62,220 nt of DNA from an uncultured Pelagibacteraceae bacterium (GTDB lineage Bacteria; Pseudomonadota; Alphaproteobacteria; Pelagibacterales; Pelagibacteraceae). Of the stretch, positions 20,377 to 29,477 are shown piece after piece; position 1 is the stretch's first letter; every line of letters begins with the position of its first letter. The position numbers were made by a program, and so were the translations under genes. The notes beneath the pieces were generated by a model. The model worked only from the letters and a program-made list of their open reading frames with translations, searched no databases and was not told the DNA's origin. The stretch lies in assembly GCA_902557935.1 (NCBI GenBank), contig CACECJ010000005.1, forward strand, positions 1 to 62,220. Direction: 5' to 3'.

Positions 20377-21159
20377 ATGTTTACCCATAATTTAGACCCG
20401 GTAATTTTAAATTTAGGCTTTATTGATATTCGGTGGTACTCATTAGCATATATTTTTGGCATTCTTTTTGGCTGGTGGCATGGGAAAAAAATAATCTTAG
20501 GAAGGTTTCAATTAGATGGAGAAAAATTTGATATTAAAAAATTTGATGACTTAATAACATACATCATAATTTCAATTATCGTAGGAGGGAGAGTTGGATA
20601 CGTATTATTTTACAATTTTGAATTTTTTATTAATAATCCTTTAGAAATTTTCAAAATTTGGCAAGGTGGGATGTCTTTTCATGGAGCATTACTTGGAGTA
20701 ATAATTGGAACTTATATATTTGCATCAAAAGAGAAAATACAAACGATGTTTTTGTTAGATGTAATTGCTTGTGTTGCGCCTATTGGAATATTTTTTGGTC
20801 GGATAGCTAATTTTATAAATGGTGAATTAGTTGGTAAAGCAACTAATATGCCTTGGGGTGTTATATTTCCTACTTATGATATGATACCAAGACACCCTTC
20901 TCAAATTTATGAGGCATTTTTAGAGGGAATTTTTTTGTTTTTAATTTTAAAAATCATAATTAATAAAAAAAATTATAAAACCGGTGTGTGCGCAAATTAT
21001 TTTCTGATTTTATATGGAACTTTTAGAATTTTTTCTGAATTTTTTAGGGAGCCAGACTTACAAATTGGATATATTTTTAATTTTATAAGCATGGGAACAT
21101 TATTAAGTGTTATAATGATTTTAACAGGATTCATAATATTTTATTCCAAACAAAAATGA
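20377..21159 (+). CDS. lgt: Prolipoprotein diacylglyceryl transferase
   Basis: Lgt transfers diacylglycerol from phosphatidylglycerol to the cysteine of prolipoproteins in the inner membrane. The 260-residue protein has about seven hydrophobic helices, GGMSFHGALLG near residues 97-107 with the conserved histidine, and the Lgt signature GRIANFINGELVGK near 146-159. The RHPSQIYEA motif near 172-180 is also intact. It heads an overlapping three-gene operon with the MidA-like and PgeF genes. Confidence 0.96.
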   Translation: MFTHNLDPVILNLGFIDIRWYSLAYIFGILFGWWHGKKIILGRFQLDGEKFDIKKFDDLITYIIISIIVGGRVGYVLFYNFEFFINNPLEIFKIWQGGMSFHGALLGVIIGTYIFASKEKIQTMFLLDVIACVAPIGIFFGRIANFINGELVGKATNMPWGVIFPTYDMIPRHPSQIYEAFLEGIFLFLILKIIINKKNYKTGVCANYFLILYGTFRIFSEFFREPDLQIGYIFNFISMGTLLSVIMILTGFIIFYSKQK

Positions 21160-22232
21160 AAAATGTTTTTAAAAATTTTGGCATAAAGGAAAATAAATCT
21201 ATTCCAGTTGATGAGTTTATCAACAAAGCTTTATATAATCCAAAATTCGGATTTTATTCAAAGAAAATCCCTTTCGGTAGAAAAGGAGACTTTGTTACTG
21301 CGCCAACTATCTCAAACTTGTTTTCAGAAATTATAGCCATATGGGTAGTATCCACCTGGGAAAAATTTGGTAAACCAGAAAAATTTAATTTTGTAGAACT
21401 TGGGCCTGGTGATGGCAGTCTCTCAAAAGTTTTGGTAAATATTTTTAAGCACTTCACTGAATTTAACAGCTCGTTAAATATGTTTTTATACGAGAAGAGT
21501 AAACTATTATCAAAAATACAAAAGAACAAAATTAAGAATAGTAAAGTTAAATGGATTAAAAACTTTAATGAAATAAAAAAAGGACCAGTAATTTTTTTTG
21601 GTAATGAATTTTTTGACGCCATACCAATAAAGCAATTTTTAAAAAAAGATAATCTGTTTTTAGAAAAGTATTATACGACTAGTGTGTGTGGTTTAAGAGA
21701 AACTTATAAATTGGCTTCAAAAGTAGATGTTTTGAAAATCAAATCTTTTGATACTTTAAAAAATAAAAGTTTTATTGAGTTTCCTAAGCTAGGATTTTTA
21801 GAATTAAGAAAAATCACTAAAAAAATCTTTGCTCAAAATGGTGGTATATTATTAATAGATTATGGATACTTAAATTCACATTACAAAAATACCTTGCAGG
21901 CGATAAAGAAAAACAAAAAAATTAATATTAGTAATATATCTAATTACCTTGGTGATGTTGACATTACTTCACTGGTAAATTTTAGTTTATTAAAAGAATT
22001 TTTTTTAAAAAACAACTTAAAGGTCAGTAAAATAGTTTCTCAAAAATTTTTTTTAGAAAGAATGGGAATATTTGAAAGATTTAAAATTTTGGAAAAAAAT
22101 ATGACTTTAAAACAAAAAAATTATATAACAAATACATTAAATAGGCTTTTAAATAACAAGCATATGGGAGAGCTATTTAAGGTGATATTTGCTTACAAAA
22201 GTAAGTCTAATAATTTTTTTGGTTTTAATTAA
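21156..22232 (+). CDS. MidA/NDUFAF7-family SAM-dependent methyltransferase
   Basis: A 358-residue methyltransferase of the MidA (DUF185) family, whose mitochondrial member NDUFAF7 methylates an arginine in complex I subunit NDUFS2. Marks are FGRKGDFVTAPTISNLFSE near residues 37-56, the SAM motif FVELGPGDGSLSK near 80-92 and FFGNEFFDAIPIKQF near 147-161. A complex I assembly role is inferred from the mitochondrial protein. It overlaps lgt by 4 bases and pgeF by one, an order conserved in alphaproteobacteria. Confidence 0.88.
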   Translation: MKNVFKNFGIKENKSIPVDEFINKALYNPKFGFYSKKIPFGRKGDFVTAPTISNLFSEIIAIWVVSTWEKFGKPEKFNFVELGPGDGSLSKVLVNIFKHFTEFNSSLNMFLYEKSKLLSKIQKNKIKNSKVKWIKNFNEIKKGPVIFFGNEFFDAIPIKQFLKKDNLFLEKYYTTSVCGLRETYKLASKVDVLKIKSFDTLKNKSFIEFPKLGFLELRKITKKIFAQNGGILLIDYGYLNSHYKNTLQAIKKNKKINISNISNYLGDVDITSLVNFSLLKEFFLKNNLKVSKIVSQKFFLERMGIFERFKILEKNMTLKQKNYITNTLNRLLNNKHMGELFKVIFAYKSKSNNFFGFN

Positions 22233-22987
22233 TGTTTTATTCGAAAAAATTAAAAAAATTTAAAGAGATTAAACACTGTTTCTTTTCAAGAAAAGGTGGT
22301 TTTTCAAAAGGGCTTTATAGAGGTTTAAATTGCGGAAGAGGCTCGAGAGATAATAAAAAGAATGTTTTGAGAAACCTTAATTATGTTTCATCAAAAATGA
22401 AGATTGATTTCGACAAATTAGTGCTAATGCATCAAACTCATAGTAACAAAGTATTGGAAATTAATAAAAAAAATTTTAGAAAAAAAATATACTCTGATGC
22501 AATAATAACAAAAGTAAGTGGATTAACGTTAGGCGTGGTTACTGCTGACTGTGTACCAATTTTAATTTATGATATTAAAAACAAAATAGTCGGTTGTATC
22601 CACGCTGGATGGAAAGGAGCATTTTCGGGAATTATTAAAAATACAGTTTTGAGAATAAAAAAAATTAATCCTAAAAAGGAAATATATGCAAGTATAGGAC
22701 CTTGTATTGGGAAAAAAAGTTATGAGGTAGATTTAAATTTTTTTAAAAAATTTGTTTTAAAATCAAAAAAAAATAAAATATATTTTTCACGAAAGAATAA
22801 TTATAAAAAATTGTTTAATTTAAGAAAGTTTGTTGCCGACAAACTTTTAGAAATGGATGTAAAAATCGATCATGTAAATCATGATACTTTCAGAGAAGAA
22901 AATAACTTTTTTAGCTACAGAAGGTCCTCAACATTAAAGCAAAACGACTACGGAAGGTGTATTTCAGTAATTAAGTTAATTAGATAA
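22232..22987 (+). CDS. pgeF: Peptidoglycan editing factor PgeF (YfiH/laccase-domain)
   Basis: A 251-residue member of the DUF152/YfiH family, which includes the purine-nucleoside-cleaving enzymes and the factor that removes mis-incorporated L-serine muropeptides in E. coli. Seen are FSRKGGFSKGLYRGLN, LMHQTHSNKV, the copper/zinc-type segment TADCVPILIYD, and CIHAGWKGAFSGI near residue 121-133, then ASIGPCIGKKSYEV. The exact biological substrate in this organism is not settled. It ends the lgt operon, overlapping the MidA-like gene by one base. Confidence 0.88.
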   Translation: MFYSKKLKKFKEIKHCFFSRKGGFSKGLYRGLNCGRGSRDNKKNVLRNLNYVSSKMKIDFDKLVLMHQTHSNKVLEINKKNFRKKIYSDAIITKVSGLTLGVVTADCVPILIYDIKNKIVGCIHAGWKGAFSGIIKNTVLRIKKINPKKEIYASIGPCIGKKSYEVDLNFFKKFVLKSKKNKIYFSRKNNYKKLFNLRKFVADKLLEMDVKIDHVNHDTFREENNFFSYRRSSTLKQNDYGRCISVIKLIR

Positions 22988-22990
22988 AAT

Positions 22991-23019
22991 TTGAAAACTT
23001 ACTTAAATAATTGTATAAA
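22991..23019 (+). promoter_or_regulatory. prs promoter, short leader
   Basis: TTGAAA (22991-22996), a 17-base spacer and TATAAA (23014-23019) form a strong sigma-70-like promoter in the 44-base gap before prs. The predicted transcript begins near 23026, about six bases before the ATG at 23032, leaving no room for a normal ribosome-binding site. Confidence 0.6.
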
Positions 23020-23031
23020 TAGTTAAATTTC

Positions 23032-23964
23032 ATGAAAATTTTATCTGGAACTAGTAACTTAAAGCTCAGCAAAATTATTTCTAAAAATCTAAAACTAAAA
23101 CTAATCAATACTAATATAAGAAGATTTGCAGATGGAGAAATTCATATCGAAATTAATGAGAACATTAGGGGCAATAGTGTTTTTGTAATTCAATCAACTT
23201 CTAATCCTGCTAATGATAATATTATGGAATTGCTTTTGGTAATTGATGCACTAAAAAGATCGTCAGCAAAAACAATTACTGCGGTAATTCCATACTTTGG
23301 ATACGCAAGACAAGATAGAAAAGTCGCACCAAGAACTTCGATTTCTGCAAAAGTTGTGGCAAATTTGATTTCAAACGCAGGAGCAACTAGAGTTGTAACT
23401 GTAGATTTACATGCCGGTCAAATACAGGGTTTTTTTGATATGCCAGTTGATAATTTATACACTGCGCCTTTATTTGCAAAATATATTAAAAAAAAATTAG
23501 GTTCAAAAAAAATAATCTGTGTTTCACCCGACGTAGGTGGAGTAGCAAGAACAAGAGCTTTAGCGACAAGAATAAAAGCTGATTTAGCAATTATAGATAA
23601 AAGAAGGCCAGCGCCTGGAAAATCGCAGGTAATGAATATTATTGGGGATGTTAAAAATAAAACATGTATAATTGTAGATGATATTATTGACAGTGGTGGG
23701 ACTATAGTAAATGCAGTCGATGCACTTAAAAAAAAAGGAGCAAATGAAGTTTACGTCTTTATTACACATGCAGTATTAAGCGGAGACGCAGTTAAAAAAA
23801 TAAAAAATTCCAAAATTAAAAAATTGATTATTACTGATACAATTGAAAATACTCAAAAAATTAAAAATAATAATAAAATTGAGGTGTTATCAATTGCCTC
23901 ACTTATGTCAGAGGTAATTAAAAGAATAGCGAATTCTAATTCTGTATCAGATTTATTTAATTAG
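23032..23964 (+). CDS. prs: Ribose-phosphate pyrophosphokinase
   Basis: Prs makes PRPP from ribose 5-phosphate and ATP for purine, pyrimidine, histidine and tryptophan synthesis. The 310 residues are full length. Motifs visible are FADGEIHIEI near 33-42, IPYFGYARQDRK near 89-100 (ATP loop), VDLHAGQIQGFFD near 125-137, and the PRPP loop CIIVDDIIDSGGTI near 211-224. Its own promoter lies immediately upstream, and it leads the prs-rplY-pth-ychF group. Confidence 0.97.
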   Translation: MKILSGTSNLKLSKIISKNLKLKLINTNIRRFADGEIHIEINENIRGNSVFVIQSTSNPANDNIMELLLVIDALKRSSAKTITAVIPYFGYARQDRKVAPRTSISAKVVANLISNAGATRVVTVDLHAGQIQGFFDMPVDNLYTAPLFAKYIKKKLGSKKIICVSPDVGGVARTRALATRIKADLAIIDKRRPAPGKSQVMNIIGDVKNKTCIIVDDIIDSGGTIVNAVDALKKKGANEVYVFITHAVLSGDAVKKIKNSKIKKLIITDTIENTQKIKNNNKIEVLSIASLMSEVIKRIANSNSVSDLFN

Positions 23965-24013
23965 TACTTGTTTTGAAACAAATCTTGAGTTATATACCCT
24001 TTTCAATAATTTT

Positions 24014-24766
24014 ATGAGCAACCTAAAAGCTACAAAAAGAGAAAATTTAACAGCTGGTTCGAATAATAAATTAAGAGCCAAGGGTATGATACCTGCAATT
24101 TTGTATGGAGGTAAAGATCCTAATCAGAATATTACGGTGAGTAAAAAAGACATCTCAACAATTATTAACTCCGAAACGTTTTTGTCTAAAGTATTAGAAA
24201 TTGATATTGATGGAAAAAAAGAAAAAGTAATTCCAAGAGATGTTGCGTACCACGTAGTCTCTGAAGAACCTATACACATAGATTTTATGAGAATAATCTC
24301 AGGTAAAAAAATTATTTTAGAAATACCGGTGAAATTTATAAATCATCCTGACTCTCCTGGTCTTAAGCGCGGTGGTGTTTTAAACATTGTCCGAAGAAAA
24401 GTGGAGCTTAAATGTCCAGCGGAAAAAATACCTGATGAAATTGTAGTTGACTTAGCCGGTACTGACATAGGCACAAGTATAAAAATTTCTTCTGTAAAAC
24501 TACCGGAAAGTGTGATCCCTACTATTTCTGATAGAGATTTTGTTGTAGCAACTGTTGCAGCTCCAACAATAATAAAAGAACCTGAAAAGCCATCAGAGGA
24601 GACGCCAGCAGATGGAACCGAAGGCGAGGCACCTGCTGAAGGAGCAGAAGCGGCTGCTAAAGATGGTGAGGCGGCTAAAAAGGATGATAAGTCAAAAGAT
24701 GGTTCGACTGACAAAAAGCCCGAAGAAAAAAAGCCTGCTGATAAAAAACCTGCCGAGAAAAAATAA
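24014..24766 (+). CDS. rplY: 50S ribosomal protein L25 (CTC form) with charged tail
   Basis: L25 binds 5S rRNA in the large subunit. Residues 1-90 form the L25 domain (LRAKGMIPAILYGG, IPRDVAYHVVSEEPIHIDFMR), and residues 95-180 the beta TL5/CTC domain (FINHPDSPGLKRGGVLN). The last 65 residues or so are a low-complexity Glu, Ala, Pro and then Lys-rich tail (for example EEKKPADKKPAEKK), probably disordered. A weak promoter TTGTTT-17-TATATA (23968-23996) lies upstream. The pth gene follows five bases after the stop. Confidence 0.95.
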   Translation: MSNLKATKRENLTAGSNNKLRAKGMIPAILYGGKDPNQNITVSKKDISTIINSETFLSKVLEIDIDGKKEKVIPRDVAYHVVSEEPIHIDFMRIISGKKIILEIPVKFINHPDSPGLKRGGVLNIVRRKVELKCPAEKIPDEIVVDLAGTDIGTSIKISSVKLPESVIPTISDRDFVVATVAAPTIIKEPEKPSEETPADGTEGEAPAEGAEAAAKDGEAAKKDDKSKDGSTDKKPEEKKPADKKPAEKK

Positions 24767-24771
24767 TTGTT

Positions 24772-25344
24772 ATGCTTTTACTAGTTGGACTAGGAAATCC
24801 AGGTTCTAATTATACAAATACCAGACATAACATTGGTTTCAAAATTATAGACGCAATAAATTCTCATTTTAAACTTTCAAAACAAAAACCAAAATTCAAA
24901 GGTTTGCTAACTACTGGAAATATTGATGAAAAAAAAATCTACGCAATTAAGCCTTTAACATTCATGAATAACTCAGGCACAGCTATAAAAGAACTAATAG
25001 ATTATTTTAAAATCGACGCAAAAGATGTCATAGTTTTTCATGATGACATGGATATTGATTTTGGGAAAATTAAAGCTAAATTCGGTGGCTCCAGCGCTGG
25101 ACATAATGGAATTGAATCGATAGATAAATTTATTGGTAAAGATTACTCTAGAGTGAGAATAGGGATTGGGCATCCTAAGCAGAAAAAAAAGGTAAACAAT
25201 CATGTGCTTGAAGATTTTAAAGATGACGAGGAAGAAAAAATAAAAGAAATTACAGAAAATATTGTTAAACTTATACCTACTCTGATTGACAAAAAAATAG
25301 ACCTATTTTCAAGTAAGGTTAATCAAAATCTAGATGGGATTTAA
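24772..25344 (+). CDS. pth: Peptidyl-tRNA hydrolase
   Basis: Pth recycles peptidyl-tRNAs that drop off ribosomes by cutting the peptide from tRNA. The 190-residue protein shows GLGNPGSNYTNTRHNIGFKIID near the N-terminus, with catalytic His near residue 20 (NTRHNIG), KPLTFMNNSG near 61-70, the DDMDIDFGKIK region and GGSSAGHNGIESI near 105-117. It overlaps ychF by 11 bases. The rplY-pth-ychF order is widespread in bacteria. Confidence 0.97.
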   Translation: MLLLVGLGNPGSNYTNTRHNIGFKIIDAINSHFKLSKQKPKFKGLLTTGNIDEKKIYAIKPLTFMNNSGTAIKELIDYFKIDAKDVIVFHDDMDIDFGKIKAKFGGSSAGHNGIESIDKFIGKDYSRVRIGIGHPKQKKKVNNHVLEDFKDDEEEKIKEITENIVKLIPTLIDKKIDLFSSKVNQNLDGI

Positions 25345-26404
25345 ATGTGGAATTGTAGGGCTTCCTAATGTAGGAAAGTCAACTTTATTCAATGCCTTGA
25401 CTGCCTCAAAAAATGCCGAAGCAGCTAATTTTCCTTTTTGCACTATTGATCCAAATATTGGTGTTGTAGATGTAATCGATGAAAGATTAGATAAATTAGC
25501 AAAATTATCTAAATCTAAAAAAAAAATTTATACAAATATTACATTTGTTGATATCGCTGGCTTAGTAAAAGGAGCATCAAAAGGCGAGGGATTAGGTAAT
25601 CAATTTCTTTCACATATACGGGAAGTTGATGCAATTATACATTTAGTAAGATGCTTTGACTCTGAAAAAATTACTCACGTAAACTCTAAAATTGATCCCG
25701 CGGCTGATCTTGAGACAATTAAAACTGAAATTATGCTCTCAGATATAGATATCATTCAAAAAAAATTAGAAAAAAACAAAAAGAAAACACTTAATGAGAA
25801 AGAAATTAAAATTTTTGATGAAAAATTAAATAATCTTAATAAAGGTGAAGAAGTTAAGATTAATAATGCAGAAGAAGAAAAGCTTCTCTCAAGTATTGGC
25901 TTATTAAGTATTAAACCGAAAATCATTGTTTGTAATGTTGATGAGGAAAATTTAATTAAAGGAAACGACTATACAAATCAAGTTTCAGACAAATTTCCTC
26001 ATGAAAAAATAATTCATATTTGTGCTGATATTGAAGATCAACTTTCAGTTTTAGATAAAAATGAAAAAGAAAGTTTTATGCAAGATATTGGTCTAAGCAA
26101 GACAGGTTTAAATAAACTCATAAAAGCAGGTTACGATCTTTTGAGTCTAGACACTTTTTTTACTTCTGGACCTGAGGAAAGTAGAGCATGGACTGTAAAA
26201 AAAAATACACTTGCTCCGAGAGCGGCAGGTGTAATTCATACTGACTTTGAAAAGAATTTTATTAGAGCTGAGACAGTCACATGTGATGATTTTATAAAAT
26301 TTGGTAGTGCAGAGAAATGTAAAGAGAATGGTAGATTAAGAATTGAGGGAAAAGACTACATTATTAAAGACGGAGATGTTTTATACTTCCGTGTCAATCC
26401 TTGA
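25334..26404 (+). CDS. ychF: Redox-regulated ATPase YchF
   Basis: YchF is an Obg-related P-loop protein that prefers ATP and associates with ribosomes. The 356 residues begin MGFKCGIVGLPNVGKSTLFNALT with the G1 loop, followed by G3 DIAGLVKGASKGEGLGNQFL near 74-93, the NVDE motif near 196-199 in place of the GTP-selecting NKxD, and a C-terminal TGS-like domain (TFFTSGPEESRAWTV). It overlaps pth at the front and the cytochrome c1 gene by 24 bases tail-to-tail. Confidence 0.96.
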   Translation: MGFKCGIVGLPNVGKSTLFNALTASKNAEAANFPFCTIDPNIGVVDVIDERLDKLAKLSKSKKKIYTNITFVDIAGLVKGASKGEGLGNQFLSHIREVDAIIHLVRCFDSEKITHVNSKIDPAADLETIKTEIMLSDIDIIQKKLEKNKKKTLNEKEIKIFDEKLNNLNKGEEVKINNAEEEKLLSSIGLLSIKPKIIVCNVDEENLIKGNDYTNQVSDKFPHEKIIHICADIEDQLSVLDKNEKESFMQDIGLSKTGLNKLIKAGYDLLSLDTFFTSGPEESRAWTVKKNTLAPRAAGVIHTDFEKNFIRAETVTCDDFIKFGSAEKCKENGRLRIEGKDYIIKDGDVLYFRVNP

Positions 26405-27163
26405 CCATATTTTTTTCATACTTAAATAAACAAGAATTGTTAAAAGTACTAAATAAATAATTACCTTTACACCTGTTTTGTGTCTCTCTTCAAGCTCTGG
26501 CTCAGCAGCCCAAGCCAAGAAAGTTGTTACGTCTTTGGCCATTTGATCAACAGTAGAGTCCGTACCATCTGCATATTCAACTAAACCATCAATTAAATTA
26601 TTTGGCATTTTAATCTTATTACCGGCCATATATTTATTGTAATAAACACCATCATCAAGTGTCACACCTGGAGGAGGGTCTTCGTAACCGACAAGAACTG
26701 AATAAATATAATTAGCTCCTCCTTTTCTTGCTTTGACTAAAACTGACATATCAGGCGGGTACGCACCACCATTAGCAGCTGTTGCTGCCTGAACATTAGG
26801 ATATGGGCTCTTAAATTTATCTGAAGGTTTTCCTGGTCTAGTAAACATTTCTCCTTGAGAGTCTGGACCATCCTCTATTTCAAAACTAGCAGCTATAGCC
26901 TTTACTTCTTGTTCTGAAAACTCAGGTCCACCAGGTTCGCCTAGATTTCTATAGCTAAGGTATTGCATAGAGTGGCAAGATGCACAGACTTCTTTATAAA
27001 CTTGAAAACCTCTTTGTAGTGATGCTCTATCAAAGGTTCCTGTCAAACCTTTAAAACTCCAATCCACTCTTATTGGATCAACCATTTCAGCGCTTTGTAG
27101 TGGTCTAAGTGAGATAAGTAACAAAAAAGATAAAACGAGTAGTTTTATATTAGACTTTATCAT
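26381..27163 (-). CDS. petC: Cytochrome c1 of the bc1 complex
   Basis: Cytochrome c1 passes electrons from the Rieske protein to soluble or bound cytochrome c. The 260 residues start with a Sec signal peptide (hydrophobic residues 7-19, cleavage probably after LQSA near 25), then the heme site Cys60-Ala-Ser-Cys63-His64. The heme methionine is probably in NKIKMPNNL near residue 184. A C-terminal membrane anchor ([16 protein letters not shown], about 233-249) is followed by a basic cytoplasmic end. It overlaps petB by 14 bases. Confidence 0.96.
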   Translation of the reverse strand: MIKSNIKLLVLSFLLLISLRPLQSAEMVDPIRVDWSFKGLTGTFDRASLQRGFQVYKEVCASCHSMQYLSYRNLGEPGGPEFSEQEVKAIAASFEIEDGPDSQGEMFTRPGKPSDKFKSPYPNVQAATAANGGAYPPDMSVLVKARKGGANYIYSVLVGYEDPPPGVTLDDGVYYNKYMAGNKIKMPNNLIDGLVEYADGTDSTVDQMAKDVTTFLAWAAEPELEERHKTGVKVIIYLVLLTILVYLSMKKIWSRIDTEV

Positions 27164-28409
27164 TAACCTTCCTAGCTAAAGATGGTTCTGCTCCTCCGGT
27201 TAATACCGGCTCAGAGATGCTCATAGGAATCGGATCTGTTTTTTCCAAGTAACCGACAACAGGCATAACTACTATAAAATGTAAGAAGTAATAAATAGTT
27301 CCCACTCTAGCTAATACTAAGTAAATTCCTTCAGCTGGCATTGCACCAACATAACCAAGCATCAGAACGTCTATTACTAATATCCAAAAGAACTGTCTAT
27401 AAATCGGTCTAAAAACAGCTGATCTAACTTTTGATGTATCTAACCAAGGTAGGACAAATAAAATAAAAATTGCACTGAACATTAAAATTACTCCACCTAA
27501 TTTATCAGGCACAGATCTTAAAATTGCGTAAAATGGTAACAAATACCATTCAGGCACTATGTGAGCGGGTGTAACTAACGGATTGGCGGGTATATAATTG
27601 TCTGAGTGGCCCAATACATTAGGAGTAAAAAATACAAATCCAGCAAAAATGATCATAAAAACTAAAAGTGCGAAAGCGTCTTTAATTGTTATATAAGGAT
27701 GAAAAGGCACTGTATCTTTAGACGGTTTCTTTATATCAATACCTACTGGGTTATTATTTCCTGGAACATGTAAAGCCCAAATGTGTAAAACTACTAATCC
27801 TAAAATTAAAAACGGAATTAAATAATGTAAGCTAAAGAATCTATTTAGTGTTGGATTGTCTACAGAATATGCTCCCCATAACCAAGTTGTTATACTATCT
27901 CCAACTAATGGAATCGCACTAAATAAATTAGTTATTACTGTAGCGCCCCAGAAACTCATTTGACCCCAAGGCAAAACATAACCCATGAAAGCTGCTGCCA
28001 TCATTAATAAATAAATCATCAAACCAATTATCCAAATTACTTCTCTTGGTGATTTATATGATCCATAAAATAAAGATCTAAAAATATGAATATAAACTGC
28101 AAGGAAAAACATAGATGCACCATTGCTATGTATATATCTTATTAGCCAACCGTAATTTACATCTCTCATTATGTGTTCTACACTCGCAAAAGCTAAATCT
28201 GCATGAGCGACGTAATGCATAGCTAAAACAATTCCCGTAACTATTTGAGTGATTAAACAAAATGTTAAAATTCCACCAAAGGTCCACCAATAGTTTAGAT
28301 TCTTAGGTGTTGGGTAATCTGTAAGGTGTGCTCCAAGAGTAAGCAAAGGCAAACGATCGTTAAACCATTTTCCTGCTTTAGACTTCGGTGTATATTCGTG
28401 CTCACTCAT
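27150..28409 (-). CDS. petB: Cytochrome b of the bc1 complex
   Basis: Cytochrome b is the quinol-oxidising membrane core of complex III. I take the ATG at 28409 (419 residues, [11 protein letters not shown]); an upstream TTG at 28424 lies inside petA and is less likely. Paired heme histidines are seen in [11 protein letters not shown] and [20 protein letters not shown], and the Qo-site PEWY motif is present ([15 protein letters not shown] near residue 290). Eight hydrophobic helices can be followed. It sits seven bases after petA and overlaps petC, forming the usual petABC operon. Confidence 0.96.
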   Translation of the reverse strand: MSEHEYTPKSKAGKWFNDRLPLLTLGAHLTDYPTPKNLNYWWTFGGILTFCLITQIVTGIVLAMHYVAHADLAFASVEHIMRDVNYGWLIRYIHSNGASMFFLAVYIHIFRSLFYGSYKSPREVIWIIGLMIYLLMMAAAFMGYVLPWGQMSFWGATVITNLFSAIPLVGDSITTWLWGAYSVDNPTLNRFFSLHYLIPFLILGLVVLHIWALHVPGNNNPVGIDIKKPSKDTVPFHPYITIKDAFALLVFMIIFAGFVFFTPNVLGHSDNYIPANPLVTPAHIVPEWYLLPFYAILRSVPDKLGGVILMFSAIFILFVLPWLDTSKVRSAVFRPIYRQFFWILVIDVLMLGYVGAMPAEGIYLVLARVGTIYYFLHFIVVMPVVGYLEKTDPIPMSISEPVLTGGAEPSLARKVNDKV

Positions 28410-28416
28410 AATTTTT

Positions 28417-28938
28417 TTAACCAATCTTAATCGTATTACTATCTACAAATTCAAACTTTGGTATTTCCATATTTGTTGGAGCTGGTCCTTTTCTAATTCT
28501 GCCTGATACATCGTAATGTGAACCATGACAAGGGCAAAACCAACCATTGAAATCACCTTTATCTTTTAAAGGTACACATCCAAGATGTGTACAAACTCCT
28601 AACATGACTAACCATTCATCTTTGCCTTCTTTTACTCTATCTTCATCTTTTTGAGGATCGGGCAAATCGTCCAATTTTACCGCTCTAGCCTCAGCTATTT
28701 CCTCTGAAGTTCTTTTTTTTATAAATATTGGCTTTCCTCTCCATAAAACAGTAATAGACTTACCAGGCTCTACACTACTAATGTCAACTTCTGTAGTTGC
28801 TAAAGCTTGTTGGGCTTTATCAGGATTCATTTGGTCAATCATTGGCCAAATAACTGCTCCAACCCCTACTGCTCCTACTGTATAACTAGCTGTAAATAAA
28901 AAATCTCTTCTGTTAACTTTTTTTTCTTCTTTGCTCAT
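28417..28938 (-). CDS. petA: Rieske iron-sulfur protein of the bc1 complex
   Basis: The Rieske subunit carries a 2Fe-2S centre at the periplasmic side of complex III. The N-terminus has a twin-arginine type start ([10 protein letters not shown], residues 9-18) followed by an anchoring helix to about 33. Cluster ligands are Cys116 and His118 in VCTHLGC and Cys135 and His138 in CPCHGSHYD; Cys121 and Cys137 should form the conserved disulfide. The 173 residues are usual for alphaproteobacteria. It leads petABC; the 89-base gap to the divergent trmL holds AT-rich sequence in which I could not pick a convincing -35/-10 pair. Confidence 0.96.
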   Translation of the reverse strand: MSKEEKKVNRRDFLFTASYTVGAVGVGAVIWPMIDQMNPDKAQQALATTEVDISSVEPGKSITVLWRGKPIFIKKRTSEEIAEARAVKLDDLPDPQKDEDRVKEGKDEWLVMLGVCTHLGCVPLKDKGDFNGWFCPCHGSHYDVSGRIRKGPAPTNMEIPKFEFVDSNTIKIG

Positions 28939-29027
28939 TTATGTAAGTGCTTATAATATAATTATTAAATAAAACCATATTTTAAAGATTTCTAGGGTCA
29001 GAATGACACATAAATTAAGCTTAAATA

Positions 29028-29477
29028 ATGCACATAGTACTTTACAAACCTGACATCCCTCAAAATACTGCTGCAATAATCAGACTAGGCGCATGCCTAA
29101 ATTTGAATATTCACTTGATAGAACCATGTGGTTTTAATTTAAACGATAGCAGATTTAAAAGAGTAGTTATGGATTATGCTGGCTTATGTAAGATTGTTCG
29201 GCACAATGACTTCAAAACATTTAAAAAAAAATATAGGAAATCCAGAATAGTTTTAATGACAACTAAGGCAAAAAAATTATATCATAAGTTTAAGTTTAAA
29301 AAAAATGATATGCTTTTATTTGGAAAAGAAAGTGCTGGGGTTCCAGAAGAGATACATGAAATACTCAAAGATAAAATAAAGATACCTATGAACAAAAAAA
29401 CTAGATCTTTAAATGTTGCAATGAGTGTTGCGATAGTAGCTTCTGAGGCTTTAAGACAAAATAATTTACTTAAATGA
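29028..29477 (+). CDS. trmL: tRNA (cytidine/uridine-34 2'-O)-methyltransferase TrmL
   Basis: A 149-residue SPOUT methyltransferase that modifies the wobble base of leucine tRNAs. It begins MHIVLYKPDIPQNTAAIIRLGA, the characteristic TrmL N-terminus, and has the knot motifs LLFGKESAGVPEEIHE near residues 101-116 and MNKKTRSLNVAMSVAIV near 120-136. The size is that of the minimal TrmL form. It diverges from petABC and overlaps hemF by 4 bases. Confidence 0.93.
   Translation: MHIVLYKPDIPQNTAAIIRLGACLNLNIHLIEPCGFNLNDSRFKRVVMDYAGLCKIVRHNDFKTFKKKYRKSRIVLMTTKAKKLYHKFKFKKNDMLLFGKESAGVPEEIHEILKDKIKIPMNKKTRSLNVAMSVAIVASEALRQNNLLK

Noticed and set aside
23965-24013. Hairpin TTGTTT-TG-AAACAA between prs and rplY as a terminator
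   Set aside because: The loop is only two bases and no T-run follows, so it is more likely chance or part of a promoter.
24343-24714. Open frame on the minus strand under rplY
   Set aside because: It is a low-complexity shadow of the L25 tail with Ser/Ala-rich residues and no family signs.
28939-29027. Promoter pair between petA and trmL
   Set aside because: Several TATTAT-like -10 boxes exist, but no -35 at correct spacing could be found in either direction.
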